Shown: positions 23,712 to 30,777 of the stretch, piece after piece
How the letters are laid out: the number at the start of each line of letters is the position of its first letter
How positions within the stretch are numbered: position 1 is the stretch's first letter
The notes under the pieces: model-generated
The model's database searches: none
Told to the model about the DNA's origin: nothing
What the model saw: the letters and a program-made list of their open reading frames with translations, nothing else
Made by a program: the position numbers and the translations under genes
Virus record (IMG/VR): IMGVR_UViG_3300046477_000714
Location: 1 to 61,445 of that record
DNA: 61,445 bases
Reading direction: 5' to 3' (one strand)
DNA from: a virus

Positions 23712-23733
23712 AAACGCCCCCGAAGGGGCGTTT
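23712..23733 (-). terminator. Rho-independent terminator of the lipoprotein gene
   Basis: A 9-bp perfect stem AAACGCCCC / GGGGCGTTT with a four-base loop (TTCG on the minus strand), followed on the minus strand by TTTTCTTTT. It ends the single-gene lipoprotein transcript; the stem is symmetric enough to work from the other side as well. Confidence 0.85.
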
Positions 23734-23753
23734 GTCTCAAGCCGGATAGGGGA

Positions 23754-24479
23754 TCAGGTGTAGTCGTTCGGGATCCACTTCCAGAAATCATCGCTGCTGA
23801 AGTCCTCGGAACCCGGAGACTTCAACCCGATGTTGGGCATCCATTGGTAGGCGGGATTCCAACCGCCAGACCACGACGTGCCCCCTGTGTAGTACGACTG
23901 GCACCACCACGTGGGTGGGTCGCCTTGCTGATTGCAAGTCGTGTACCCCACGTAGAGCGGAGGAAGACCATCGTTGTTGTCGAAGTAGTGCGACCACTGG
24001 ATGAACGGCGGGCTGTCGTTCTTCGAGTAGCACAGGATGTGCTTCTTGCCGCCAAATTCTCGGCTCGTGCACTGCTCGCCCTGGCCGCTCGGGTCAGCCG
24101 GGAACCCCCGTATGTAGCCGACGTTGGCGCCCGAGTTGCCGATCGTGGTCTGGTAGCCACTCTGGAAGTAGAAACGGTACGAGCACGCGTAGGTGCCTGG
24201 GTTGCACCCGGCTGCCTGCAGCACGACGTTCGTGCATGGGTTGCTCGACGAGCCCCAATTGACGCAAGTGTCCCAGGCAGCTTCCTCGTGCGTGGTGAAC
24301 CGGTAGCCCGAAGGCGCCGGCTGACCCGACATCGTCCACAAGATCATCGTGCCGCCCGACTCTGCGTGCGCACGCGCTTCCTCGGGACTGGCCTTGTCAC
24401 CGCCGCCACCACCGCAACCAACAATGAGCAGGGCCGCGAATGCGGCCCAAAGAACTGATCGCCAAAGAGATCGTTTCAT
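23754..24479 (-). CDS. Secreted lipoprotein, own transcription unit
   Basis: 241 residues. Signal peptide MKRSLWRSVLWAAFAALLIVGC ends in a lipobox (LIVGC) followed by a GGGGG tether. The mature part has eight or more cysteines and many Trp/Tyr/Gly/Ser residues (CVNWGSSSNPCTNVVLQAAGC...), suggesting a disulfide-rich beta domain exposed in the periplasm or on the cell surface. Good Shine-Dalgarno GAGGAG. It has its own promoter region with an inverted repeat and its own terminator, unlike all neighbours: the pattern of a moron gene, for example one for superinfection exclusion. Function not recognised. Confidence 0.75.
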   Translation of the reverse strand: MKRSLWRSVLWAAFAALLIVGCGGGGGDKASPEEARAHAESGGTMILWTMSGQPAPSGYRFTTHEEAAWDTCVNWGSSSNPCTNVVLQAAGCNPGTYACSYRFYFQSGYQTTIGNSGANVGYIRGFPADPSGQGEQCTSREFGGKKHILCYSKNDSPPFIQWSHYFDNNDGLPPLYVGYTTCNQQGDPPTWWCQSYYTGGTSWSGGWNPAYQWMPNIGLKSPGSEDFSSDDFWKWIPNDYT

Positions 24480-24540
24480 TTCAAGACTCCTCGTTTAGTG
24501 GCGGGATTGCCACCGGCAAAAGCTAGTTGCCCTTGCCGCT
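24480..24540 (-). promoter_or_regulatory. Structured leader of the lipoprotein mRNA
   Basis: Between promoter and start codon two hairpins can form: GCTAG...CTAGC (24520-24541) and TTGCC-GGT-GGCAA (24508-24520), followed by the Shine-Dalgarno. Such nested stems could control translation. Not matched to a known riboswitch. Confidence 0.35.
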
Positions 24541-24542
24541 AG

Positions 24543-24568
24543 CCTCTCATTTTATCACTGGTGAGAGG
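24543..24568 (-). promoter_or_regulatory. Promoter with operator-like inverted repeat, lipoprotein gene
   Basis: On the minus strand TGATAAAAT (24549-24557) is an extended -10. It is framed by the inverted repeat CCTCTCA (24543-24549) and TGAGAGG (24562-24568), so a dimeric regulator could block it. No clear -35, as is common with extended -10 promoters. Confidence 0.55.
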
Positions 24569-24617
24569 GGACATCGCGGGGTGATGCGGCGAACCCATAT
24601 TTCCTTGCCGACTTGCA

Positions 24618-24800
24618 TCACGCTTGTTCCCCTTTGGTCACTTTGCGAGCCGCCTCCCATCCAAGCTTTTGGGATGCTTCGTTGACGGACCTAGCTGTCT
24701 CCAATAAGCCGGCATCGAATAGCGCCCGCTGCAGCGCAACCAACTGCGGCGCAATGGTGCGAACCGTTTGATAGATCAGCGCTTGTTCCCCTTGGGTCAT
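24618..24800 (-). CDS. Small hypothetical protein
   Basis: 60 residues, helical. Its first residues (MTQGEQA) and last residues (VTKGEQA) are encoded by near-identical DNA (24622 and 24782 areas: CTTGTTCCCC), hinting that it arose by duplication at its ends. Not recognised. Confidence 0.5.
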   Translation of the reverse strand: MTQGEQALIYQTVRTIAPQLVALQRALFDAGLLETARSVNEASQKLGWEAARKVTKGEQA

Positions 24801-24803
24801 GGC

Positions 24804-25088
24804 TCACTCCTTCTCGCTGCCATCGGTGGGAGTGCCCATCGCTACTTGCGGGGAAACCAGAGTATCAATTGCCGCGTCGATGACAGATTGCATGCTCTGT
24901 ATCGTGGCCCACTTGCCATGCGGGAACCACGCCTCTCGATCTTCAGCCCTTTTCGCAATTTCAATGATGAACAAGGCAACCGGCAATTCCACGTAGGGAT
25001 ACACGTAATCGTGCTCACCGATGACCGCAGTCAGCATGTCTCTAAGACCATAGAGGACGGAATTGCTGTGAGACAAATAGACGTTCAC
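24804..25088 (-). CDS. Hypothetical protein
   Basis: 94 residues (MNVYLSHSNSVLYGLRDMLTAVIGEHDYVYPYVELPVALFIIEIAKRAEDREAW is the notable core). Its C-terminus carries MGTPTDGSEKE, encoded by a 21-bp sequence repeated in the next gene (24823-24843 = 25110-25130). Not recognised. Confidence 0.55.
   Translation of the reverse strand: MNVYLSHSNSVLYGLRDMLTAVIGEHDYVYPYVELPVALFIIEIAKRAEDREAWFPHGKWATIQSMQSVIDAAIDTLVSPQVAMGTPTDGSEKE
24823..24843. repeat. 21-bp direct repeat, copy 1
   Basis: Identical to 25110-25130; both copies encode the C-terminal MGTPT motif of adjacent genes. Confidence 0.75.
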
Positions 25089-25648
25089 GCCTTCTCTCCT
25101 GATTTCTGCTCGGTGGGAGTGCCCATCGCTGCGAGCATGGCGGCGCGATCAAGCCGATCAATCTCGGCCAGGATCAGTGCGCCGGCTTTGACCAGATCGC
25201 GCCGTGGGGTTGTTGGCTTCCACCAAGACGGGTGCCAGGGCCAGTTGTCCCAAATGTGCAGTGACCCGGGTTGCACGCCAAGACACGCGGCAGCATTGGC
25301 GGCGTAGTGATAGCCGGCTGTTGCGAGTTCCCCAGCCTTGTGCTCGCCGTCGTCGTGCGCAGGCGTCCAGCCCTCTTGTTCGATCTGCCGGCGCCGCTCT
25401 GCGATCACATCACGCACGCTCATCGCATCGGCAGGGGCCTGCGCTGGTGGGGCGGCGTAGAGGTAAGAGTGATCTGGCAGCGTGTCGATATTGACAATTG
25501 GCTCGATGCATTTCTTGCTGATAATGCTTGCGGGCGTTACCTGCGCCACCGGCTCCGCTTGCCGCGCTTCTACAACTTTGCGCAAGTACCGAATCTCGCA
25601 CATTGCTTCTTCAAGAGTAAATGGATCGTGATAGACAGGCCTTGCCAT
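25085..25648 (-). CDS. Ea22-like accessory protein
   Basis: 187 residues. The conserved part SVRDVIAERRRQIEQEGWTPAHDDGEHKAGELATAGYHYA ... WPWHPSWWKPTTPRRDLVKAGALILAEIDRLDRA is a domain frequent in temperate and virulent phage accessory genes, often attached to Ea22-like N-terminal parts. Function unknown. The N-terminal part (coiled coil MCEIRYLRKVVEA) is variable. C-terminal tag MGTPTEQ shared with the next gene. Confidence 0.65.
   Translation of the reverse strand: MARPVYHDPFTLEEAMCEIRYLRKVVEARQAEPVAQVTPASIISKKCIEPIVNIDTLPDHSYLYAAPPAQAPADAMSVRDVIAERRRQIEQEGWTPAHDDGEHKAGELATAGYHYAANAAACLGVQPGSLHIWDNWPWHPSWWKPTTPRRDLVKAGALILAEIDRLDRAAMLAAMGTPTEQKSGEKA
25110..25130. repeat. 21-bp direct repeat, copy 2
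   Basis: Same 21 bases as 24823-24843, at the same position within the coding end of the neighbouring gene. Confidence 0.75.
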
Positions 25649-25673
25649 TTGCGTTACCTCAGGGTGAAATAGG

Positions 25674-26468
25674 TCACTTGATCAAAAACGCGCCGCCCAC
25701 GGACATGCGCACGAATCGCTTCGGCCTGTAGGTTTGCACGAACTCATCGACCGCCGCGGTCGCACCAGGGAACGACTTGTAGCCATAGTCGTCGAGGAAC
25801 ATCGCGCCGCCCTCGATCAACTTGGGATAGACGAACCACAGCGCATCGCGCGTCGGTTCGTACAGGTCGACGTCGATGTGCGCGAACGCAACCCTGCCCA
25901 CGTCGACATCGTGGAACACTTGGGGGATCCAACCCTTGTGCAGAACTGTGCGAGCCGGGTTGATCTTCTTAGCGAGTTCGTCAAAGTTGGATCGGAACGC
26001 GGCGCGCACTTCCGCTTCGTGCGCGTTGCTGCCATCCTTCTCGGTGAACTCCGACAGGCCTTCGAACGAGTCGAACACGTGCAGCTGCCCGGTGCCCCAC
26101 TGGTATAGCGTGTCCTCGAGAATCAACGTCGAGTGGCCGTGCCAGCAGCCGCACTCCACCACGTTCGCCGCTCGCGCCGGCGCGATACAGATCGAGTCCG
26201 CTGCCAGTTGCTGCATGGTGAAGTAGCGCATGCGCTTGAGTTCGTTGTCGTGCAGGCCACCCTGCGCAGCCTGGATGGTGTTCTTGTACTGCTGGTTCAG
26301 TGGGTCGGACGGATCCTGCGCGTCGATCCATTCCTTGTCGAGGGAGAGGTACTTGCCCATCGGGATCACACCGTCGATGATCTTGTCGTACATCTCTGGC
26401 GGCAGATTGCCGCCGGCTGCTTTCACAGCGGCCTTGACCAGGGCTCGGAGTGGCTTGCGCGGGATCAC
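25674..26468 (-). CDS. TylF/MycF-family O-methyltransferase
   Basis: 264 residues. SAM site ANVVECGCWHGHSTLILEDTL, Asp/His metal ligands in FAHIDVDLYEPTRDALWFVYPKLIEGGAMFLDDYGY and the terminal AVDEFVQTYRPKRFVRM all match TylF (macrocin) methyltransferases, which methylate sugar hydroxyls with a divalent metal. It is 19 kb from the other sugar-modifying genes (1715-6455), so a link with that cluster is inference. Confidence 0.85.
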   Translation of the reverse strand: MIPRKPLRALVKAAVKAAGGNLPPEMYDKIIDGVIPMGKYLSLDKEWIDAQDPSDPLNQQYKNTIQAAQGGLHDNELKRMRYFTMQQLAADSICIAPARAANVVECGCWHGHSTLILEDTLYQWGTGQLHVFDSFEGLSEFTEKDGSNAHEAEVRAAFRSNFDELAKKINPARTVLHKGWIPQVFHDVDVGRVAFAHIDVDLYEPTRDALWFVYPKLIEGGAMFLDDYGYKSFPGATAAVDEFVQTYRPKRFVRMSVGGAFLIK

Positions 26469-26734
26469 GGGAGCACCATGTCGATGCTGATGTGATCGGT
26501 CTCACCAGCGCCGGGCAGTTCGGCTGGCAACGGTGAGAAACTATCGGGTTGCCCGATGCGCCGCGCAACATGACGCAGCGCACCCTCGGTCGACTTGATC
26601 GCGTGGCGCACGGCGATGACTGCCTGATCGGCGCCGGCCCTCTTCAGGTCGTCGCGCACCATGCGCAGGTCATAGAGCGCACGGTTGATCCGATTGGCAT
26701 CCGCATCGGTGGCGGGTTTGAGTTTGCGTGTCAT
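26465..26734 (-). CDS. Hypothetical helical protein
   Basis: 89 residues from ATG 26734 (MTRKLKPATDADANRINRALYDLRMVRDDLKRAGADQA). Basic and helical; no family recognised. ATGA overlap with the TylF-like gene. Confidence 0.5.
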   Translation of the reverse strand: MTRKLKPATDADANRINRALYDLRMVRDDLKRAGADQAVIAVRHAIKSTEGALRHVARRIGQPDSFSPLPAELPGAGETDHISIDMVLP

Positions 26735-26919
26735 GTGTTCTCCAGTGCCCATATCATGCCGGCGACGAGGAGGGCGAACTCAGTGACTGCGCAAGTCACC
26801 ACCAAAGGCGCACCCCACCAGTTGTGAATGCCATCGGTGAAGTGCACGAGAGCCGCCCAAAACCAGACGTTGCTGGTAAGAGCAGAGAGAACTAGCAGAA
26901 CGCGTTTGGTTGTGCTCAT
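26731..26919 (-). CDS. Small membrane protein
   Basis: 62 residues with two hydrophobic segments (LLVLSALTSNVWFWAALV and APLVVTCAVTEFALLVAGMIWAL). Overlaps the next gene by 4 bases. Not recognised. Confidence 0.6.
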   Translation of the reverse strand: MSTTKRVLLVLSALTSNVWFWAALVHFTDGIHNWWGAPLVVTCAVTEFALLVAGMIWALENT

Positions 26920-26920
26920 G

Positions 26921-27370
26921 TCAGTTCTCCAGTGCGGCCTCTTGCTGGCTCAGTTGGTGGAACCGAGCGGTCGTGATGGCATCCGCTGCACGCAACGCCT
27001 CGCGGATGCGCCGCAAGGCCGTCCGCTTTCCGGGGAGACCGGTCGGGCCATCATCAAAGAGGTACGAGTTGCCCATCAACCTGAACGCGACCTCGCGCAC
27101 AAACCTAGGCAGACCGCCCATCGTGATGCTGCCCAGCGTGCGGTCGTACCCCATGCCCTGGGCCTGGAAGTGGGGGTGCGCGCTAAGCCAGCCCGCGATG
27201 CAGCCCACCGAGTTGCAGTCATGCACGAACTCTTGGTCAGTCAACGCGCTGTGGTTGCAGTCGGAACCCCGCCGGATATCAGGCAGGCTAATGAAGCGAG
27301 CAGGGATACCGGCCATGACGGAGTACGCCACGCGCAGGTTCTTGATCTGGGTCTCGGTCAAGCGCTTCAT
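26921..27370 (-). CDS. Hypothetical protein
   Basis: 149 residues. CNSVGCIAGWLSAH is the most distinctive block and occurs in a group of small phage and actinobacterial proteins of unknown function; the remainder is Arg-rich and helical. Coupled by ATGA to the gene upstream. Confidence 0.55.
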   Translation of the reverse strand: MKRLTETQIKNLRVAYSVMAGIPARFISLPDIRRGSDCNHSALTDQEFVHDCNSVGCIAGWLSAHPHFQAQGMGYDRTLGSITMGGLPRFVREVAFRLMGNSYLFDDGPTGLPGKRTALRRIREALRAADAITTARFHQLSQQEAALEN

Positions 27371-27597
27371 GTTTTCTCCTGGGTGGTGGGTGACTCGATG
27401 GTGTAGCCCTCTTTGCGCAGCGCGGCTTCAACGCGCACAAGGAGTTTGGTGTAGCGCTCGCGATCCGCTTCGAGTTCAACGATGTCGGCTGCGTACGCGC
27501 TGGGGTCTGGGCATGTTGCGATCTCGTTGTGGATCCAATCCTTTGCATCGATCAGACCGCGACGCACCATGCACAGACTCTTACCGGTGATCTTCAT
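27367..27597 (-). CDS. Hypothetical helical protein
   Basis: 76 residues from ATG 27597 (MKITGKSLCMVRRGLIDAK). Central coiled-coil-like VELEADRERYTKLLVRVEAALRK. Not recognised. Confidence 0.5.
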   Translation of the reverse strand: MKITGKSLCMVRRGLIDAKDWIHNEIATCPDPSAYAADIVELEADRERYTKLLVRVEAALRKEGYTIESPTTQEKT

Positions 27598-27857
27598 GCC
27601 GGCTCCGTGTGCTCGGCCAGCACGGTCCAGCCGAACGAGGACCACCGAGCCGCGGTGGGCACGGCACCCGCGTGATCCGCCGCCATGTACAGCTTGATGA
27701 TGTACACCTCGCGGTTGCCCGGCAGCCGGCTGTAGTCGATGCGCGCGGCATCGTCGCTGCTGGCGGGCCAGCAGCGGTCGTAGCGCAGCATGTCGATCGG
27801 GAATGGGTACCGACCCTCGACGCGGAAGGAAACGATGTACTGCCTGTAGCTTGCCAT
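27594..27857 (-). CDS. Hypothetical protein
   Basis: 87 residues, alpha/beta (MASYRQYIVSFRVEGRYPFPIDMLRYDRCWPAS). Not recognised. Upstream (27858-27919) are three GTCAGGT repeats at two-helical-turn spacing. Confidence 0.5.
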   Translation of the reverse strand: MASYRQYIVSFRVEGRYPFPIDMLRYDRCWPASSDDAARIDYSRLPGNREVYIIKLYMAADHAGAVPTAARWSSFGWTVLAEHTEPA

Positions 27858-27870
27858 GGTGACGATCCTT

Positions 27871-27919
27871 GTCAGGTGTTGACGTTTCTGGTCAGGTCGA
27901 GTGACACGTTACGTCAGGT
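27871..27919. promoter_or_regulatory. Three GTCAGGT repeats spaced 20 and 22 bases
   Basis: GTCAGGT occurs at 27871, 27891 and 27913 (plus-strand sequence), on the same face of the helix, in the only gene-free gap of this operon. This looks like an array of protein-binding sites controlling the genes downstream on the minus strand. Confidence 0.45.
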
Positions 27920-28162
27920 TCGGGGTGAATCGGGGGGCGCGAGCCCCTGTGTGGTAGATGCATGCAATGACTGTGCCACCGGGTGCGTCTTGAGCAGCCA
28001 GCGGTGCTGGGTGGCGAGGCACCCGGCAACCCACTGGAATGCCTTGCGCAGGTCTGACCCAGCTGGGTACTGCTTCGACGTGTTGCGCAGACCATCGATC
28101 GCTCCAGCCAGCACGTCGGCTCGTGCCTTGTACTGCGCCGGGCTCAGGAACGGGCGCGTCAT
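27914..28162 (-). CDS. Hypothetical protein (HEPN/helical-like)
   Basis: 82 residues. MTRPFLSPAQYKARADVLAGAIDGLRNTSKQYPAGSDLRKAFQWVAGCLA is mostly helical. Not recognised. Overlaps the next gene by ATGA. Confidence 0.5.
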   Translation of the reverse strand: MTRPFLSPAQYKARADVLAGAIDGLRNTSKQYPAGSDLRKAFQWVAGCLATQHRWLLKTHPVAQSLHASTTQGLAPPDSPRT

Positions 28163-28458
28163 GGCGGGTCGATCCGGCTCACTGAGAGAGCCAGCGCCTC
28201 AAGCCGTCGTTCCAACTCGTCGATGCGCTCGCGCAGGCGTTCGGGCGACTCCTCGCGCGCCTTCTCATCCGCAGCGTTGATAGCTGCGAGACGCTTCTCG
28301 CACTCATAGTCCCAGACGGTCCACATGCGAGGGGGCCACGTGCGGCGTTGCGATGCGGTTGGGTGCCCTTGGTTCAACGCAACGAGCAGTTCCTTCGCAT
28401 GCGCTTCCGACAGGTTGTGCGTCTTGGCGTAGTACAAGACGGACGCTGGACCGCTCAC
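28159..28458 (-). CDS. Hypothetical helical protein
   Basis: 99 residues from GTG 28458 (Shine-Dalgarno GAGAAGG). C-terminal coiled coil SPERLRERIDELERRLEALALS. Not recognised. Confidence 0.5.
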   Translation of the reverse strand: MSGPASVLYYAKTHNLSEAHAKELLVALNQGHPTASQRRTWPPRMWTVWDYECEKRLAAINAADEKAREESPERLRERIDELERRLEALALSVSRIDPP

Positions 28459-28673
28459 GATGCCTTCTCCTCGGGCAGGTAGACCGTGTTCAGCGTCTCG
28501 ATGCGACCGGTGCCCCGGTCCCACGACAGCACCTTGCTCGTGATCGACACATGCAGGCCACCGTTGTGCGCCGTCGGGTGGTTGATCGATTCGAGCAGCG
28601 CGCTCGTGCGATAGGGCAGCGCCATGCCGCGGTAGCGCACCACAGGCTTGGGTGTGGGTTGGTCGGTGGTCAT
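28455..28673 (-). CDS. Hypothetical protein
   Basis: 72 residues with a beta-rich pattern (VVRYRGMALPYRTSALLESINHPTAHNGGLHVSITSKVLSW). Not recognised. Coupled on both sides. Confidence 0.5.
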   Translation of the reverse strand: MTTDQPTPKPVVRYRGMALPYRTSALLESINHPTAHNGGLHVSITSKVLSWDRGTGRIETLNTVYLPEEKAS

Positions 28674-29131
28674 GAGTCGTTCCCTTTCACGTGGAGGTGG
28701 TTCCTAGATTCCAGCAGCATGTCGTGCATCGAGCGGCCGCTGTTCTGCTTGCGCAGTTCCGCCAAGTCGACCGAGTACCCGAGCGCCGGGTCACCGAGCA
28801 TGCCCATCAGGAACTGCAGATCGTTCTCGGTGACCTCGCCGGCTGGGTGCTCGCGCCGGTAGTAGTCCAAAGCCACGCGGATCATGTTCCGCTCGGCCTT
28901 GGTCAACACCAGCGGCACCTTCTCCAGGGATTCCAAGAACGCAGTGCGCGCGCTCGATACGCGCGTCGGCACCGTGTGCGTCATCCGCTTGTGGGTCTCG
29001 GGTGTGGCGCCGGTCAGAACGGCTTGCTCGAATGCTTCGCGCGCCAACTGGATCAGGAACTTGCGGTGCTCGCCGTAGTGGTCGACCAGGGCGTGCACCT
29101 CGTCTTTGACATAGAAACTAATAGTTGGCAT
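28670..29131 (-). CDS. Hypothetical protein, first gene of a leftward operon
   Basis: 153 residues. The N-terminus MPTISFYVKDEVHALVDHYGEHRKFLIQLAREAFEQAVL looks like a ribbon-helix-helix-type DNA-binding segment; the C-terminal part is helical. It lies just downstream of the promoter at 29158-29186, so a regulatory role is plausible. Shine-Dalgarno GGAAG. Confidence 0.5.
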   Translation of the reverse strand: MPTISFYVKDEVHALVDHYGEHRKFLIQLAREAFEQAVLTGATPETHKRMTHTVPTRVSSARTAFLESLEKVPLVLTKAERNMIRVALDYYRREHPAGEVTENDLQFLMGMLGDPALGYSVDLAELRKQNSGRSMHDMLLESRNHLHVKGNDS

Positions 29132-29157
29132 GTGGTCTTCCAGTTGCTCTGGATTGA

Positions 29158-29186
29158 ATCGTAGTCTGCTTTAGGGGGTCTGGCAA
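29158..29186 (-). promoter_or_regulatory. Leftward promoter next to the nested palindrome
   Basis: On the minus strand TTGCCA (-35; 29181-29186), 17-base spacer, TACGAT (-10; 29158-29163). Five of six and four of six matches to the sigma-70 consensus. Starts the 29131 to 24.6 kb leftward genes. The palindrome begins 8 bases upstream. Confidence 0.65.
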
Positions 29187-29193
29187 GGGGTTT

Positions 29194-29324
29194 CTGCACC
29201 TTGCACCTCCGCCCCACCCTCCTAGCTATTCCCCCCGTAAGGTATCCAGTATTTAATCAAATTAAATACTGCATTACAAGGAAGACCAATAGCCAGGAGG
29301 GTGGGGGCGAGGTGCAAGGTGCAG
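29194..29324. repeat. Nested palindrome, 131 bp, with AT-rich core
   Basis: Outer arms of 37 bases (29194-29230 and 29288-29324) match at 34 of 37 positions when one is reverse-complemented; each starts CTGCACCTTGCACCT. Inside is a second, perfect inverted repeat CAGTATTTAAT / ATTAAATACTG (29247-29257 and 29261-29271, loop CAA). The core is strongly AT-rich in a GC-rich genome. It lies in the largest gap between the two leftward operons of the accessory region (29132-29338). Candidate replication origin, large cruciform/termination site, or a miniature transposable element with 37-bp terminal repeats; no target duplication is obvious. Confidence 0.85.
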
Positions 29325-29338
29325 GATTAGCTTTATCT

Positions 29339-29701
29339 TCAGGCCAAGTCCTCGCCCGGTTTGCTGTTGCGCCGTAGCGCTTTGACGTTCGGCAGGTGGG
29401 CGCCGCGGGGGCTGTTTGCCGTTGTCCATTGGACGTCGCCGAATGCCGGGTCGCTGGGCTTGGAAGGCGCAGGGGCTCGGGACAGGTGGGTGTTCAGCCA
29501 CGCGCACAGCGCCGACCGTCCCCCGGACTTGAGGGGGACGTGCAACGGAGCAGGCCTGAACACTTCAGGCACGTAGCCACCCAGCTTGGCGTAGTGCGCC
29601 CTGATCATGGCAGCGAGGCGCCGGCCATCGATCTGGGTGGGGGCCCAGGCGTAGCAGGCGCCGAGATCCTCGTCGAGATACGCGACGCGCCAGACCTTCA
29701 T
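29339..29701 (-). CDS. Hypothetical protein
   Basis: 120 residues from ATG 29701 (MKVWRVAYLDEDLGACYAW). A small N-terminal alpha/beta domain and an Arg/Pro-rich tail. Not recognised. Last gene of the leftward operon that ends at the palindrome. Confidence 0.5.
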   Translation of the reverse strand: MKVWRVAYLDEDLGACYAWAPTQIDGRRLAAMIRAHYAKLGGYVPEVFRPAPLHVPLKSGGRSALCAWLNTHLSRAPAPSKPSDPAFGDVQWTTANSPRGAHLPNVKALRRNSKPGEDLA

Positions 29702-29874
29702 GGTTTGGCTCTCTTGGTCCCGAGTGGACCACCAGGGCGCCACGCGTGAGCCAGTCGGGATAGGTAGAAAGCCATTGCCAGGGGCCTATGCGAGGTAGGG
29801 GTGCGGAACACCCCCCAGATAATCGCGTTGCCGACTCTCACGCGTCGGATTCGGGGTTTGCTAGGCGTAGTCAT
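29698..29874 (-). CDS. Hypothetical protein
   Basis: 58 residues from ATG 29874 (MTTPSKPRIRRVRVGNAIIWGVFRTP). Basic. Not recognised; ATGA overlaps on both sides argue that it is translated. Confidence 0.45.
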   Translation of the reverse strand: MTTPSKPRIRRVRVGNAIIWGVFRTPTSHRPLAMAFYLSRLAHAWRPGGPLGTKRAKP

Positions 29875-30104
29875 GGGGCCTGCTCCAGGCGGGTCACATG
29901 GCAAATGCGTTTGCAGCGCGTGCCTTGGCTGCGCCACACGTCGATGGCGCCGCGACTGATGGCATGGCCTACGATCGCCACACCTTGCGCGCCGTCGGCG
30001 TATCGCACGAGCCACAGTTCTGTGGGCACCGCGCAGTAGTCCAGCAGGATTTGCGCGCGGGCCAACTTGCACCAGAATTCCTCGCGCAGTTCAGGGCTAC
30101 GCAT
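29871..30104 (-). CDS. Hypothetical protein
   Basis: 77 residues from ATG 30104 (MRSPELREEFWCKLARAQILLDYC). Not recognised. Overlaps its neighbours. Confidence 0.45.
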   Translation of the reverse strand: MRSPELREEFWCKLARAQILLDYCAVPTELWLVRYADGAQGVAIVGHAISRGAIDVWRSQGTRCKRICHVTRLEQAP

Positions 30105-30309
30105 AGTCGTGCTCCTTGCGCAGTTCGATCGTGATGATGGTGGGCGACAGGCGCCCATCGATCCTTGCCAATCGGGCTTTCGCTTCGGGTAGGGTCTGCC
30201 ACCGGCCGGGGTCGGTGATCAGGATGGGCGAGCCAAAGACATGGCTAAGGTAGACCAAGCCAAAGACGTGGCCACGCGGGGGCTTGTCGGGGTCGTGTGC
30301 GCGGCTCAC
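30097..30309 (-). CDS. Hypothetical protein
   Basis: 70 residues from GTG 30309. C-terminal ARLARIDGRLSPTIITIELRKEHDYA. Not recognised. Overlap with both neighbours. Confidence 0.45.
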   Translation of the reverse strand: MSRAHDPDKPPRGHVFGLVYLSHVFGSPILITDPGRWQTLPEAKARLARIDGRLSPTIITIELRKEHDYA

Positions 30310-30512
30310 TTCAGCGCTCCCGAGATCATGGCAAGGGTGCCGACGATCGACAGCAAGAGAGTGACACCAGTCACCCACTTGTGCAGGCGAAAGAAAGTCG
30401 GGCGTGAGTAGGGGCCATCGAACACATCGCCCCGCCGATTGTGGCTCGGGTCGTCGATCGACACGCGCTTAAACCGCGCGGTGGTCTCGTCGCAGTTGTA
30501 TTCGGTTTTCAA
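30306..30512 (-). CDS. Small membrane protein
   Basis: 68 residues from TTG 30512, which overlaps the previous stop (TTGA) and has GAGGAG 8 bases upstream. One C-terminal membrane segment (VTGVTLLLSIVGTLAMISGAL). Not recognised. Confidence 0.55.
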   Translation of the reverse strand: MKTEYNCDETTARFKRVSIDDPSHNRRGDVFDGPYSRPTFFRLHKWVTGVTLLLSIVGTLAMISGALK

Positions 30513-30688
30513 AGGGAATTCTCCTCGGTGAGGTTGGTGACAGCGCCAACATACGGCGCATTGAACAGCGAACCATCGTCGTTGAAAGTCTCTTCCAGAT
30601 GGTCTCGGGCACCGTACGCGATGCCGGTTGCCTCTTCGTGGTTGTCGGCGCGCACGTACAGGGTGAGGGTGATGGCGAACTCAGACAT
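30509..30688 (-). CDS. Small protein, dsRBD/ferredoxin-fold-like size, unrecognised
   Basis: 59 residues (MSEFAITLTLYVRADNHEEATGIAYGARDHLEETFND is the clear part), read from ATG 30688 to TGA 30509-30511. Alternating strand-helix pattern. Too short for common ORF cut-offs but coupled to the next gene, and the only open frame in this stretch that continues the operon. Confidence 0.5.
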   Translation of the reverse strand: MSEFAITLTLYVRADNHEEATGIAYGARDHLEETFNDDGSLFNAPYVGAVTNLTEENSL

Positions 30689-30728
30689 GGTGTTTGCTCC
30701 TGAGAATGCACGAAGGGGGATCCTAAGT

Positions 30729-30775
30729 GCACACGATAGCGGACGGGTCCTATTGCTGGTCCGCTAGGTGTGTGC
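30729..30775. other. Long imperfect stem-loop between leftward genes
   Basis: Arms GCACACGATAGCGGAC (30729-30744) and GTCCGCTAGGTGTGTGC (30759-30775) pair over 15 bases with one bulge; loop of 14. No T-tract on either strand. It separates two small-gene groups and may be a transcription attenuator or RNA-processing stem. Confidence 0.5.
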
Positions 30776-30777
30776 GT

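Noticed and set aside
29194-29324. Protelomerase target site (telomere of a linear plasmid-prophage)
   Set aside because: The palindrome is interrupted by 57 bases and no protelomerase-like gene is visible; the genome closes as a circle.
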